Below, piece after piece: positions 18,874-27,540 of a DNA stretch of 64,000 bases (the stretch's first letter is position 1; the number at the start of each line of letters is the position of its first letter). Position numbers and translations under genes: made by a program. The stretch spans positions 1-64,000 of the forward strand of contig NZ_PDJI01000001.1 of the NCBI RefSeq assembly GCF_002563695.1, in the 5' to 3' direction. This stretch comes from Georgenia soli. GTDB taxonomy: Bacteria; Actinomycetota; Actinomycetes; Actinomycetales; Actinomycetaceae. A model generated the notes under the pieces. The model had not been told where the DNA came from. It did not search any database and saw only the letters and a list, made by a program, of their open reading frames with translations.

Positions 18874-19113
18874 TCACACGGTCCAGCTGAGTTCATCAGG
18901 GCCGTAGCCCGCGATGGTCTTCCGCACCTCCTGCTCGAGAAACTCCCGGGTGACCGTCACTGGGGGTGAGCCCAGGAAGGCGAGCGTGAAGCCAGAGGGG
19001 CCTGTAGTGGGTTCTGGCGAGAATCCAACGTCGAAGACTCCGGGCTCAGCCTCGCGTTCAAGGACGAGAATCTCGATGTCGTCCATTGTGAAAGTGAAAC
19101 GTATTCTGTTCAT
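18874..19113 (-). CDS. Small hypothetical protein
   Basis: 79 residues, no membrane segment or signal peptide. A GGGCGGGAAA stretch precedes ATG 19113. The composition is ordinary and the alternation of strands (RIRFTFTMDDIEILVLE...FTLAFLGSPPVTVTREFLEQEVRKTI) suggests a small alpha/beta fold. Lies directly downstream of the recombinase operon in the same orientation, so it may be cargo of that transposon. Function unknown. Confidence 0.5.
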   Translation of the reverse strand: MNRIRFTFTMDDIEILVLEREAEPGVFDVGFSPEPTTGPSGFTLAFLGSPPVTVTREFLEQEVRKTIAGYGPDELSWTV

Positions 19114-19144
19114 GACTGTTTCCCGCCCGATCAGTTGGTGAGTG

Positions 19145-20599
19145 TCAGCGGCGCGCCGCGATGTAGCGGCTGTGGGCGTTTGCGGATGCGACGGCGTGGC
19201 GTTCGAGGGTGGTCTGGTGATAGCCGAGGATCTCGGCGAGGACCGGGATCGGGCTTGTCCTGGCGAGCTCGGCGAGGGTGCCGAGGCGGGCGGCTCTGGT
19301 GGAGCAGACGGTCTTGAGTCGTTGGCGCAGGTGGGCTGCGCCGAGGTGGTGGCCGGGGGAGCGGCCTCTGAAGATCCACGGGCTGTGGGGGTGCGCGGCC
19401 GTGCGGCCGTGCCCAGGTTCTTCGAGGAGCTGGCGCAGCGGCTCGTCGAGCGGCGGCGGGAGAGTGATCGGCGCTTTGCCGAGAGTGATCGTGGCCAGGT
19501 CGTCGGTGACGGTGGCGTCGTTCCAGGTGAGGCGGACGACGTCCTCGACCTGCTGGCCCAGGACCAGGACGAGGATGCCGGCGAGGCGGTCCCTGGCGGT
19601 GAGGTCGTCGTGGTGGACGACGGCCTGAACGGCCGCGGTCTGCTCGACGGAGGGCAGCTTGTCGGCGGTGCCGCGGCGGTGGGGCTGCATGCGCAGGTCC
19701 GGATCGACGAGGTGGGCCTTGATGGCCCAGGCGAGGAAGCGGCTGGCGAGCTCGCGTGTGGTGGGTCCGCCGGCCTGCCAGGCGTCGAGGTCGGCCTGGG
19801 TGAGCCGGTCCAGGGGGGTGCCGCGGGCGGTGAGCCAGGTCAGGAAGTCGATGGTCACGGTCGTGGTCTGCTTCGAGCGCAGGAAGGTGCCCTGGGTGAC
19901 CGCGCCCGGCGCGGCGTTCATGCGGCGGATGAGGTGCCAGCGGACGAACCGGTCGGCGATGTCGCGGTGCTCGCCAGCAGGTAGCCGGTCGAGCGCCTGG
20001 CGGCTCCAGGCAGTGAACCGGACCAGGAGCTCGTCGCGGCGGGGTAGTGCGCCGTGCTCGACGAGGAGGCCACGGACGTAGTCCCGGGTGCGCGAGGCCG
20101 GGAGCTCGTCGAGCGCCTCGTGGGTGATGGCGGGGGCGACGGCGAGGTGCTGGAGGAACGCGGTGACGTGCGGTTGCCGGATCCAGGTCAGGCCGCTGTT
20201 GGCGCGTTCCATCGACTTCAGGGCCGTCACCATCGGCACGAGCTCGGGAGAGACGGTCCCGGTGGCGGGGTTGGTCAGCAACCGGTCGACCGTCGCCGCG
20301 AGCACGCAGGTCCAGCAGCGGCCGCCGTCGTAGACCTCATCCTCCGCGCCGCAGGTGCGGCAGTCGACGTTGAGCTTGACGCCCGAGCACTGCCGGCAGG
20401 CTGGTTGTCCGTCGGCGATGCCGGGCAGGACGCCGGTGTGGCCGCAGGCGCAGGTGCCGCGGGTGCGTTTGGCGCGTTGGTAGCAGTAGCCGCAGACGGG
20501 ACCGTCGGGCCAGCGGGCGGCGACCTGGTAGTGCTGGCCGCAGCGGCCGCAGGCCTCGGGGAAGCTGGCCGGGTCGCTGGCCTTGCGGGGTCTAGCCAT
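19145..20599 (-). CDS. Tyrosine recombinase-like protein with N-terminal zinc-ribbon region (degenerate active site)
   Basis: 484 residues. The first ~100 residues hold four CxxC pairs (CGRCGQ, CGYC, CACG, CRQC, CRTC, CWTC), likely zinc ribbons. The C-terminal ~200 residues resemble a phage-integrase catalytic domain (ILVLVLGQQVEDVVRLTWNDATV...HLRQRLKTVCSTRAARLGTLAELARTSPIPVLAEILGYHQTTLERHAVASANAHSRYI), but the usual HxLRH box is not recognisable and the tyrosine context is altered. Third gene of a tightly overlapping trio (8-bp overlap with the HTH gene). Partner subunits with weak catalytic motifs are known in multi-recombinase transposons such as Tn554; a similar role is inferred. Confidence 0.72.
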   Translation of the reverse strand: MARPRKASDPASFPEACGRCGQHYQVAARWPDGPVCGYCYQRAKRTRGTCACGHTGVLPGIADGQPACRQCSGVKLNVDCRTCGAEDEVYDGGRCWTCVLAATVDRLLTNPATGTVSPELVPMVTALKSMERANSGLTWIRQPHVTAFLQHLAVAPAITHEALDELPASRTRDYVRGLLVEHGALPRRDELLVRFTAWSRQALDRLPAGEHRDIADRFVRWHLIRRMNAAPGAVTQGTFLRSKQTTTVTIDFLTWLTARGTPLDRLTQADLDAWQAGGPTTRELASRFLAWAIKAHLVDPDLRMQPHRRGTADKLPSVEQTAAVQAVVHHDDLTARDRLAGILVLVLGQQVEDVVRLTWNDATVTDDLATITLGKAPITLPPPLDEPLRQLLEEPGHGRTAAHPHSPWIFRGRSPGHHLGAAHLRQRLKTVCSTRAARLGTLAELARTSPIPVLAEILGYHQTTLERHAVASANAHSRYIAARR

Positions 20600-20945
20600 C
20601 GTGGTCGGCCGGTAGGACCCGGATCCGGCGGGCGATGGGCTGCCCGGGTTTGACGCCGATGTCCTCGGGCCGGCGCGGCGCGTTGGCGGTCGCGGCGGCC
20701 CGCATCTCGACGTAGGGCTCGAACAGGTCGCTGGGGGTGCACTCGAGGATGTCGCACAGGGCGGCGAAGGTGCGGGCCGGGATGCGCTCGGGCGTCACGG
20801 TGACCAGGCGGTGGACCTGGGCGTTGGACAGGTTGATCCCGCGTGCCTTGAGCAGGGGGATGAGCTCGGTGGTCTTCCACAGGTTCCGTTGGGCCATCAG
20901 CTGCCGCAGGTTCCAGCGGTAGCCGATGCGTCGCTGCTCACTCAT
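20592..20945 (-). CDS. Xre-type helix-turn-helix regulator of the recombinase operon
   Basis: 117 residues with a Cro/C1-like domain (WNLRQLMAQRNLWKTTELIPLLKARGINLSNAQVHRLVTVTPERIPARTFAALCDILECTPSDLFEPY) that ends in the common phrase LCDILECTPSDLFEP. Its ends overlap both neighbouring recombinase genes by 8 bp, so the three are made together. It probably represses or directs the recombinases; the palindrome at 22081-22119 before the operon is a candidate binding site. Confidence 0.85.
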   Translation of the reverse strand: MSEQRRIGYRWNLRQLMAQRNLWKTTELIPLLKARGINLSNAQVHRLVTVTPERIPARTFAALCDILECTPSDLFEPYVEMRAAATANAPRRPEDIGVKPGQPIARRIRVLPADHDG

Positions 20946-22071
20946 GGCTGCTCCCGTCTGTGCCGTCGTCCGCGCCGATGCGGCGGGCGATCATGCGCTG
21001 GATGGTCTTGTGCTTGAAGTCGGCCGAGACCGAGGTGTAGAGCGCGGTGGTGGAGGAGTAGCTGTGGCCGACCTGCTGCTGGACGAAGAGCGGGTCGTAG
21101 CCGGCCTCGATCAGGTGGGTGACGTAGGAGTGGCGCAGGGCGTGTAGCGACAGCTCGGCCGGCAGGCCCGCGAGCTCCCGGAGCCGTTGGAAGGAGCGGT
21201 CGAAGTTGCGCAGCGCGGCGCCACCCGCGCGTTCGGAGGGCCACATGAGCGTGGAGCGGTCCGCGGTCGCAAAGCGTGCCCGACCGTCGGGGGAGAGCCA
21301 GAACTCCAGCAGGGCGACGACCCAGTCGAACTCCGGCACGGTGAGCACGGTGCGCCGCCGTGGTCCGGAGCCCTTGGTGCCCTTAGCCCACCGGACCTGG
21401 ACCGAGCCGAACCGCCCGAAGTCGGGCACGTGCGGGTTGGGGCCGAAGTCGACAGACTCGAGCAACGCGAGCTCGCGCCGGCGCAGCCCGTAGGCGTAGG
21501 CCACCTTGAACGCGATCGAGTCCCGCAGCGCCGGCAACCAGCGCTTGGAGCCCTTGGCGAACTCGGCGTCGACCAGGTCGTCGGCGGTGTCGAAGAAGGT
21601 CTGCAGCTCGCCCCGGGCGAAGCTGCGCCGCCGCGGCGGGACCGCGTCGTCGGTCGTGTGACGCGGGGTGTTCCACTCGAACACCACCTGCGAGGGCACG
21701 TCACCGAACACCCGTTCGCACAGGCGCGCCCATCCGTACCGCGAGTCGGTGAGGTAGGCGCAGAACGCCCGGATCGCGCCGGAGTGGGCCCGCAGGGTCG
21801 ACAGCGCCAACGGCCGTTCGCCGCTGCGGCGATCCGCGAAGAACTCATCGACATGATGCGCCGACCACGTCCACGGGTACTCGTTGGAATGCTCCTGGAA
21901 CCGCTCGACCAGCCGGCACGAGGACTGGATAAACGCCGTCGTCAGCCCGCGGGCCAGCAGCTGCGCGCGCCAGCCGTCGACCATCGCCTCGAACACCCGG
22001 TCCTCGGCACGCAGCAGGCCGACACCGTTGTCCGCCAGAAAGTCGGGAACCCGCCCCGGAACCAGCTCCAT
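20938..22071 (-). CDS. Tyrosine recombinase/integrase
   Basis: 377 residues from ATG 22071; the longer frame upstream runs through the operator region. SAM-like N-terminal domain (about 1-120), then the catalytic domain with arginine in AYAYGLRRRELALLE, the lysine beta-hairpin KGTKGSGPRRRTV, the box HALRHSYVTHLIEAGYDPLFVQQQVGHS and the nucleophile in TALYTSV. All catalytic residues are visible, so it should cut and join DNA. First gene of the recombinase-HTH-recombinase trio, which I read as a small transposon of actinomycetes. The target site cannot be predicted. Confidence 0.9.
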   Translation of the reverse strand: MELVPGRVPDFLADNGVGLLRAEDRVFEAMVDGWRAQLLARGLTTAFIQSSCRLVERFQEHSNEYPWTWSAHHVDEFFADRRSGERPLALSTLRAHSGAIRAFCAYLTDSRYGWARLCERVFGDVPSQVVFEWNTPRHTTDDAVPPRRRSFARGELQTFFDTADDLVDAEFAKGSKRWLPALRDSIAFKVAYAYGLRRRELALLESVDFGPNPHVPDFGRFGSVQVRWAKGTKGSGPRRRTVLTVPEFDWVVALLEFWLSPDGRARFATADRSTLMWPSERAGGAALRNFDRSFQRLRELAGLPAELSLHALRHSYVTHLIEAGYDPLFVQQQVGHSYSSTTALYTSVSADFKHKTIQRMIARRIGADDGTDGSSHE

Positions 22072-22080
22072 GCGCCGAAC

Positions 22081-22119
22081 CGTACGCGAGAATCTCTCAT
22101 TAAACGAGAGATTGGTACG
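22081..22119. promoter_or_regulatory. Nested palindrome before the recombinase operon
   Basis: Inner arms AATCTCTC (22091-22098) and GAGAGATT (22106-22113) surround ATTAAAC; outer arms CGTAC (22081-22085) and GTACG (22115-22119) pair as well. It lies 10 bp before the integrase start. Candidates are an operator for the HTH protein or a recombinase binding site at the element end. Confidence 0.55.
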
Positions 22120-22336
22120 CTGACCTGCGACGAAACTCCGCGAGCCAGCCCCGCCAAGCACCCGCGCATGACTACCGGCCGCCCGCCTGACCTGCGGCGA
22201 CACCGCCCCAGGCAGGTTGGGACGAGTTCTCGCATCTGTTTGAACTCGTCCTCCTTATGATCCGATAATGGACCTTATGTCACTTTCCGTGCGGTTGCAC
22301 GATTTCTGCCACTCCCCCTCGCGGTGACACAGTTGG

Positions 22337-22779
22337 TCAGTGGACGCGGATGCCGAAGCGCGTGGCGACGGCGACGAGGCCGGGGGTCGCGCTCGTCGAT
22401 CTCGGTGCCCTCGTCGGCGCGCAGCGGCTCCGTGGTTAGCGGTTCGCCGTCGTCGACCCGGCGCAGCCAGTAGGCGTAGCCGCGGGCCCCGCCGTGCTCG
22501 GAGGGAAAGACGACGCCGTGGGCGGGGCCGGCCGTCGTCCATGACGAGGTCCCGGGCCCAGGTGGCGATCGGCACGGTGAGCTCGCGCCGGTCGGCGGTC
22601 AGCTCGCTCAGGGTCAGCCCGCCGATGCCGTGGCTCGTCAGCAGCTCCGGCAGCGCCCGCTCGATCGCCCCGAGGGCGGCCAGGTGGTCCAGGAGGATCC
22701 ACTGCCCGCCTGAGGGCATGGTCAGGGTGTGCATGCGGCGGGTGACGCGCCAGCCGCGGGCCAGCTGCCCGGGCGGCAT
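22337..22779 (-). pseudogene. RES-domain-like toxin gene, two frameshifts
   Basis: Reading from ATG 22779 the protein begins MPPGQLARGWRVTRRMHTLT...LLDHLAALGAIERALPELLTSHGIGGLTLSEL and runs to WARDLVMDDGR. A one-base shift in the C-rich stretch near 22530 gives AHGVVFPSEHGGARGYAYWLRRVDDGEPLTTEPLRADEGTEIDERD, and a second shift at a C run near 22385 gives GLVAVATRFGIRVH before the stop at 22337. The middle part resembles the RES domain of NAD-degrading toxins. Both shifts fall in homopolymer C runs, so sequencing error is possible. No antitoxin is adjacent. Confidence 0.45.
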
Positions 22780-22878
22780 GTGCCCGCTGCGGCGCTACTC
22801 CTCCTCGACCGCCAAGGGTGTCGAAGCGCCCCCACCTCTAGTCGATCCCCCCCAAAGTGCCGCCGGCCGCGCTCGGAG

Positions 22879-23658
22879 TCAGTGCGGTGAGGCGACGAGG
22901 CCGCCGTCAACCATGATGCTTTGCCCAGTGATGTATCCCGCCTCATCCGAGGCAAGAAACGCGACGGCGGCGCCCAGTTCGTCAGGCTGGCCGTAACGTC
23001 CCATGGGAATCTGTTGTGCGGTGCTCGCCCTGACCTTTTCGACCTCTACGCCGGCCCGCTCGGCGCGTAGCGCGTCTAGCGTTCGAATCCGGTCGGTCTC
23101 GATCTTTCCGGGGGAAACCATGTTCACCGTGATACCGAACGGGCCGAACTCGACGGCCAGGGATGCGACCAGTCCGGAGATGCCGGGCCGATAGACGTTC
23201 GAGAGGACCAGGCCGTCGAGGGGACGGCGCACACTGGAGGAGCCAAGTACGATGATCCGTCCGGCCGAGCTCTTCTCAAGATCGGGCAGGGCGGCGTAGA
23301 TGCCGTTGACCACGCTCATCAGCGTGAGGCGATGCGCTATTTCCCACTCAGCTGGACCGATTGAGCGAAAGTCGCCCGGAGGCGGCCCACCAGCGTTCGC
23401 GACCAAGATGTCGACGGCCCCGAACTCTCCGCGCGCGGTCTCGAGCACTCGGATCACATCGTCGGGATTCGAGACGTCGGCATTGACGCCAACCGTTGAG
23501 GCCCCCTCACCGCGCACTTCGTCAACTGCGTCTCTTAGCCGCGCTTCATCCCGCGCGCACATCACAACTCTGTGACCGTCGCGGGCGAGCGCACGTGCGC
23601 ATGCCCGTCCCAGCCCGGAACTTGCAGCGAAAACAACTGCCACGCGACTAGTGGTCAC
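22879..23658 (-). CDS. SDR family oxidoreductase with atypical active site
   Basis: 259 residues. Cofactor motif VVFAASSGLGRACARAL, then NAGGPPPGDF and VLGSSSVRRP as in classical SDRs, ending MVDGGLVASPH. Where YxxxK is expected the sequence reads LSNVYRPGISGL, as in an SDR subgroup that replaces Tyr/Lys by Asn/Arg-type residues; activity is therefore uncertain. It diverges from the gntR gene with 81 bp between the starts, so the regulator probably controls it. The substrate is unknown; context suggests a hydroxy acid or CoA-ester intermediate. Confidence 0.82.
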   Translation of the reverse strand: MTTSRVAVVFAASSGLGRACARALARDGHRVVMCARDEARLRDAVDEVRGEGASTVGVNADVSNPDDVIRVLETARGEFGAVDILVANAGGPPPGDFRSIGPAEWEIAHRLTLMSVVNGIYAALPDLEKSSAGRIIVLGSSSVRRPLDGLVLSNVYRPGISGLVASLAVEFGPFGITVNMVSPGKIETDRIRTLDALRAERAGVEVEKVRASTAQQIPMGRYGQPDELGAAVAFLASDEAGYITGQSIMVDGGLVASPH

Positions 23659-23679
23659 GACACACCGTCCATTCGTATG

Positions 23680-23689
23680 TCAGATCTGA
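23680..23689. promoter_or_regulatory. Palindrome TCAGATCTGA in the SDR/gntR divergent promoter
   Basis: A perfect 10-bp palindrome with CAG/CTG arms, 21 bp before the SDR start and 60 bp before gntR. The arms match those of the locus-1 sites but the spacing is 2 instead of 4. Possible operator of the neighbouring GntR protein. Confidence 0.4.
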
Positions 23690-23712
23690 GATGGCGTATC
23701 TCTCGCCAAGTA

Positions 23713-23728
23713 TTACATATACTGCTAA
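23713..23728 (+). promoter_or_regulatory. Probable gntR promoter with degenerate shared element
   Basis: TTACATATACTGCTAACG resembles the TACA-N6-TGTAAACCG sites of locus 1 with one base missing. TATACT (23718-23723) is a good -10, which would place the transcript start only a few bases before ATG 23740 and explain the absence of a ribosome site there. Confidence 0.45.
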
Positions 23729-23739
23729 CGTTTGACTCC

Positions 23740-24453
23740 ATGGAGTTAACTTCATCTGACTCACCGACGGGGACGGCACTCCAGCCGCTCGCCATGCAGC
23801 ACGTGAACCTGCGTGATCGTGCCTACGAAGCGATTCGGACCGCGATCGTCTCCAAGGAGATTCCGCCCGGAGCTCGGCTTTCTGAAGCGAAGCTCGCGGC
23901 GATGCTCCAGGTGAGCAAGACGCCGGTCCGTGAAGCTCTCGTACGCCTTGCCGGGATCGGCCTCATTGAGCATGACGGTCGCTCTGGCTTGCGGGTGCCG
24001 GAGCCTTCCGTAGAGGCGATTCGCAACGCCTACGAGTTGCGAGAAGGCCTTGAGGCCCAGTCGGGGCGTCTCGCGGCCCGGAGCGTCTCGGCTGAGGCGG
24101 TACAGCCAGCCTTCAAGGCTGCAGCGGAATGCCTGCATGCGGCTGAGAATGGTGACAGTCAGGGATTCCGTCTCGGAGACCGGCGCTTCCATATGTCGCT
24201 CTCTCGTGCCACCGGAAACCCGTATCTGGCCGAAGCCGTTGCGAATGCCTACGATCTTGCGTTGTCACTGCGGATGCGGGACACGCCCGTTGTCGGCTTC
24301 AACATTGAGTGCGCGCAGGACCACATGGGGGTCCTTGAGGCCGTCGACGCTCGGGATGAGTCACTTGCGGCCGAGCGCATGCTGGCCCATGTCGCCAAGA
24401 TCAAGGAGACCGTGCTCGCGTCTTATCCGACGGGGATTGCCGCCGCGGGATGA
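23740..24453 (+). CDS. GntR-family transcriptional regulator, FCD subfamily
   Basis: 237 residues from ATG 23740, almost leaderless by the proposed promoter; ATG 23794 is an alternative. The winged-helix domain (LRDRAYEAIRTAIVSKEIPPGARLSEAKLAAMLQVSKTPVREALVRLAGIGLIEHDGRSGLRV) is followed by the all-helical FCD effector domain, with the expected Arg and His residues (YELREGLEAQSGRLAA, FHMSLSRATGNPYL, CAQDHMGVLEAVDARD) that bind a metal and a small carboxylate. Divergent from the SDR and convergent with the CoA-transferase operon. Likely represses one or both and possibly the sites of locus 1; the effector is probably a pathway acid. Confidence 0.9.
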   Translation: MELTSSDSPTGTALQPLAMQHVNLRDRAYEAIRTAIVSKEIPPGARLSEAKLAAMLQVSKTPVREALVRLAGIGLIEHDGRSGLRVPEPSVEAIRNAYELREGLEAQSGRLAARSVSAEAVQPAFKAAAECLHAAENGDSQGFRLGDRRFHMSLSRATGNPYLAEAVANAYDLALSLRMRDTPVVGFNIECAQDHMGVLEAVDARDESLAAERMLAHVAKIKETVLASYPTGIAAAG

Positions 24454-24459
24454 CTCTCC

Positions 24460-25659
24460 CTATTGCGACCTCGCGACCTCGCGGCCTGTGCATTGGCTAA
24501 TGGCTCCGGTGTTGCGAAGCTGATCGAGATCAACATCTGAGTAGCCGATGCTACGTAGGACGTCCTCGGTGTGCTGGCCGAGGGTTGGCGCTGGCCTGGT
24601 GACCTTCCAGCTCGGAGTCGACATGTGAATCGGGTTACCCACCATTCGCACTGTCCCCGAGACTGGATGGTCCATCTCTATGAGCATGTCGTTGAGAACC
24701 GTCTGTGGATCCTCGAGCGCCTCGGACAGGTTTCGTACGGGCGCGCAGAGTATGTCCTGTTCTTCGAGCTTGCTGATCCAGTGCGCGGTCGTGTTCTCGA
24801 GCAACTTTGTTCGGAGAATTTCCTGGAGTGCGGGTCGGTTTCGAAATCGCGACTCAAGCGTTGCGAAGAGCGGGTTGTCGAGTATCTCCTCAGCATCTAG
24901 GGCGGTCGCGAGAGCTTTGAGTCGATGCGGGTGGAAACCCCCGACAACGCAGATCGCGCTGTCGCGGGTCGGAAACACACCCGTCAGCGGCATGCCGCCC
25001 CAGTTGATCTCTTGTTCGCGGTTGAGCCTCATCGCCGCCTCCTGCATCTGCAGGTGGAGCATCGAGTCGTAGAGCGACACGTCGATCCGTTGCCCTTCGC
25101 CCGTTCGTTCACGATGCTTGAGGGCCAGAAGTATCCCTTGGAAAAGGTGCATTCCGGTGATGTAGTCGCATATCGCGGTTGGGTAGACAGCTGGCGGATG
25201 TCCGAACTCCGCCGCGCGGTACATCACACCGCTATAGGCCTGAGCCAGGGCATCCTGGCCGCCCTTTTCGCAGTACGGTCCGGCGTGGCCGTAGCCCGTT
25301 CCGGTGGCCCAGATGATGTCCGGCCGAACCTCTCGTATCGCCGATTCACCCACGCCCAATCGGTCGAGGGCTCCGGGCCGGAAGTTACTTACCACCACAT
25401 CCGCGGTGGCGGCCAGACTGAGGAGCGCCTTACGCCCCCCTTCCCGCTTGAGATCGAGCACAACGCTACGTTTGTTGCGGTTGACACTTTGAAAAATCGG
25501 ATTGTCTAGGCCGTCCTCGTCTACGATGACCGAACGGGAGATGTCTCCGCGTGGACTTTCTACCTTGATGACGTCGGCTCCGAAGTCCCCGAGTAATTGG
25601 GTGCAGCTCGGTCCCATGAAGACGTGCGTGAAGTCTAGAACTCTTATGTCGCTGAGCAT
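24460..25659 (-). CDS. Class III CoA-transferase (CaiB/BaiF), paralogue C
   Basis: 399 residues. The family start IRVLDFTHVFMGPSCTQLLGDFGADVIKVE, the NFRPGALDRLG motif and the segment ICDYITGMHLFQGILLALKHRERTGEGQ, whose Asp is the probable acyl-carrying residue, are present. These enzymes move CoA between carboxylic acids through an aspartyl anhydride. Last gene of the 12-gene operon, 7 bp after the ferredoxin stop. Shares the block GPSCTQLLGDFGADVIK with the copy at 28478, so these two are the closest of the three. The acid substrates are unknown. Confidence 0.9.
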   Translation of the reverse strand: MLSDIRVLDFTHVFMGPSCTQLLGDFGADVIKVESPRGDISRSVIVDEDGLDNPIFQSVNRNKRSVVLDLKREGGRKALLSLAATADVVVSNFRPGALDRLGVGESAIREVRPDIIWATGTGYGHAGPYCEKGGQDALAQAYSGVMYRAAEFGHPPAVYPTAICDYITGMHLFQGILLALKHRERTGEGQRIDVSLYDSMLHLQMQEAAMRLNREQEINWGGMPLTGVFPTRDSAICVVGGFHPHRLKALATALDAEEILDNPLFATLESRFRNRPALQEILRTKLLENTTAHWISKLEEQDILCAPVRNLSEALEDPQTVLNDMLIEMDHPVSGTVRMVGNPIHMSTPSWKVTRPAPTLGQHTEDVLRSIGYSDVDLDQLRNTGAISQCTGREVARSQ

Positions 25660-25666
25660 CAGTTAA

Positions 25667-26065
25667 CTAGAGCCCCTTGTTTTGTGCACCGGTACTGCCG
25701 CGTTGGTCGTCCAACAGACCGGCATTGATACCTTCGGGCAGATTCTGGACGAGCAGGGTGTCCACCTCGAGTGGCCCGAGCTCCGCTGCCCCGCCGGGCG
25801 AACCGAGTGGTTCGTCGCGGCCGGGCAGCACCCCGGTGAAGAACTCGCGATTGTCCGCTCCGTACTTTTCGTACTCGTCGGGCAGATCGGCGTCGAAGTA
25901 GATCGCCTCGACCGGGCAGACCGGCTCGCACGCGCCGCAATCGACGCATTCATCGGGGTGGATGTACAGCGAACGGCCGCCTTCGTAGATGCAGTCAACC
26001 GGGCACACGTCAATGCACGCACGGTCTTTGATGTCGATGCATGGCTCGGCGATTGTGTACGGCAT
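25667..26065 (-). CDS. 7Fe ferredoxin with long C-terminal tail
   Basis: 132 residues. The N-terminus carries the 3Fe-4S/4Fe-4S pattern of FdxA: C-x7-C-x3-CP (PCIDIKDRACIDVCPVDCIYEGGRSLYIHPDECVDCGACEPVCPVEAI) with the second cluster C-x2-C-x2-C-x3-CP. Typical FdxA is about 105-115 residues; here the last 50 residues (from about GADNREFFTG) form an extra tail (SPGGAAELGPLEVDTLLVQNLPEG...). Located between aldehyde dehydrogenase and a CoA-transferase, it probably passes electrons to or from an oxidoreductase of this operon, perhaps the FAD enzyme at 29659. Confidence 0.88.
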   Translation of the reverse strand: MPYTIAEPCIDIKDRACIDVCPVDCIYEGGRSLYIHPDECVDCGACEPVCPVEAIYFDADLPDEYEKYGADNREFFTGVLPGRDEPLGSPGGAAELGPLEVDTLLVQNLPEGINAGLLDDQRGSTGAQNKGL

Positions 26066-26071
26066 TTCCCA

Positions 26072-27502
26072 TCAGTCCCAGCCGAGATACACGGACTTCG
26101 ACCACGTGTAGAAGTCGATCGCCACAGGCCCCTGCTCGCGGAACGTGTTCGTTGAGGACTCCTTTACACCGCCGAACGGCACGTTGAGGTCGAGTCCGGT
26201 TGTCGCTCGGTTGACCTTGATGACACCGGCCTGGATTTTGTCGATGAACTGCTGGGCGTTACTTATGCTTGTCGTGCATATCGAGGCGGCGAGCCCGTAC
26301 TTCGTGGAGTTCGCCTTCTCGATCGCCTCGTCGAGATCCTTCGCCATGAGGACGCTCACGAGCGGGCCAAAGACCTCCTCAACGTTGACTTCGTGATCGT
26401 CGGGCAGCCCTGTCACCACACTGGGGGCAAGGAACAGTCCATCGGCTTCGTTGCCACCGGCAGCGAACTCACCGCCGGCGTCACGCACGCTTTGCAGAGC
26501 CTTGAGGTCTGTAGCGAGCTGCGTCTCACTCACCACCGGACCCATTCGCACACCAGCGTCCAGGCCGTTGCCCGGCACAAACTCATTGGTCTTGCGGACA
26601 AGGGCCGCTACGAACTCCTCGTAGATCCCAGGTGTGCAGATAACGCGCGAGGAGGCCGTGCAGGCCTGGCCGGTCAGTCCCAGGCCACCGGCGGCCGCTA
26701 TCGCCGCAGCCTGTTCCACGTTGGCATCATCGAGCACGACAAGCGCGTTCTTTCCGCCAAGCTCCAGTTGCACTCTGGCTCCACGTGCATCGAGCTCACG
26801 CTTGATCTGCTGGCCTACAGCGGTTGACCCGGTGAACGAGACCGCTCGGACACGCTCATCGCTGACGATGGCGGAGCCGACCGTACGACCGCCGCCGTAG
26901 ACAACGTTGAGCACACCTTCGGGAAGGCCAGCTTCGGCGAGGGCGTCCGCGAGATTTTTCATCGAGAGCGGCGTCAGTTCAGCCGGCTTGGCGACTACGG
27001 CGTTCCCAGTCACGAGCGCGGGCGCGATCTTCCACGACGGAATTGCAATTGGGAAGTTCCACGGGGTGATGACCCCGACAACGCCGAGCGGCTCCCGCTT
27101 GGTATAGGGAAGAGTATTCGCGAATCCGCTCGTGAACACCGTGCCGCCAAGGCGCCATGCCTCGCTTCCGTAGTACCGAAGCACGTCGATCGCTCGCTGC
27201 ACCTCGCCCATCGCCTCGGGCAAGGTCTTTCCCTCCTCACGGGTGAGGTCGCGGGCGTAGGCAGCCTGTCGCTGCCTCAAAAGCTCGGCCGCGTCCATGA
27301 GGATACGGCCGCGCACGACCGGTTCGGTGGCCGCCCAGGCAACCTGTGCTTCGGCAGCCTTTCCGATGGCGTCGCGAGTCTCCTCCGCAGTCGAGGAGAC
27401 GGTGACGCTGACGAGGTCGGAGCTGTCGGCGGGGTTCCGCCGTTCCACGGTCGGGTTTCCCGACTGATCGACGTCAATGCTGTTGAAGATACGAGTGGTC
27501 AT
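26072..27502 (-). CDS. Aldehyde dehydrogenase, 2-oxoglutarate-semialdehyde dehydrogenase-like
   Basis: 476 residues, full length. [35 protein letters not shown] is the cofactor-binding region, [14 protein letters not shown] has the general-base Glu, and [14 protein letters not shown] holds the catalytic Cys. The C-terminal [36 protein letters not shown] resembles KGSADH-type enzymes that make 2-oxoglutarate from 2,5-dioxopentanoate. The upstream gene is a DapA-family lyase/dehydratase, a pairing known from sugar-acid degradation, so a similar two-step end of the pathway is plausible. Substrate inferred, not proven. Confidence 0.9.
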   Translation of the reverse strand: MTTRIFNSIDVDQSGNPTVERRNPADSSDLVSVTVSSTAEETRDAIGKAAEAQVAWAATEPVVRGRILMDAAELLRQRQAAYARDLTREEGKTLPEAMGEVQRAIDVLRYYGSEAWRLGGTVFTSGFANTLPYTKREPLGVVGVITPWNFPIAIPSWKIAPALVTGNAVVAKPAELTPLSMKNLADALAEAGLPEGVLNVVYGGGRTVGSAIVSDERVRAVSFTGSTAVGQQIKRELDARGARVQLELGGKNALVVLDDANVEQAAAIAAAGGLGLTGQACTASSRVICTPGIYEEFVAALVRKTNEFVPGNGLDAGVRMGPVVSETQLATDLKALQSVRDAGGEFAAGGNEADGLFLAPSVVTGLPDDHEVNVEEVFGPLVSVLMAKDLDEAIEKANSTKYGLAASICTTSISNAQQFIDKIQAGVIKVNRATTGLDLNVPFGGVKESSTNTFREQGPVAIDFYTWSKSVYLGWD

Positions 27503-27540
27503 GATGTCCTTTTCTGATGACTCGTCGGACGGCCTACGAA

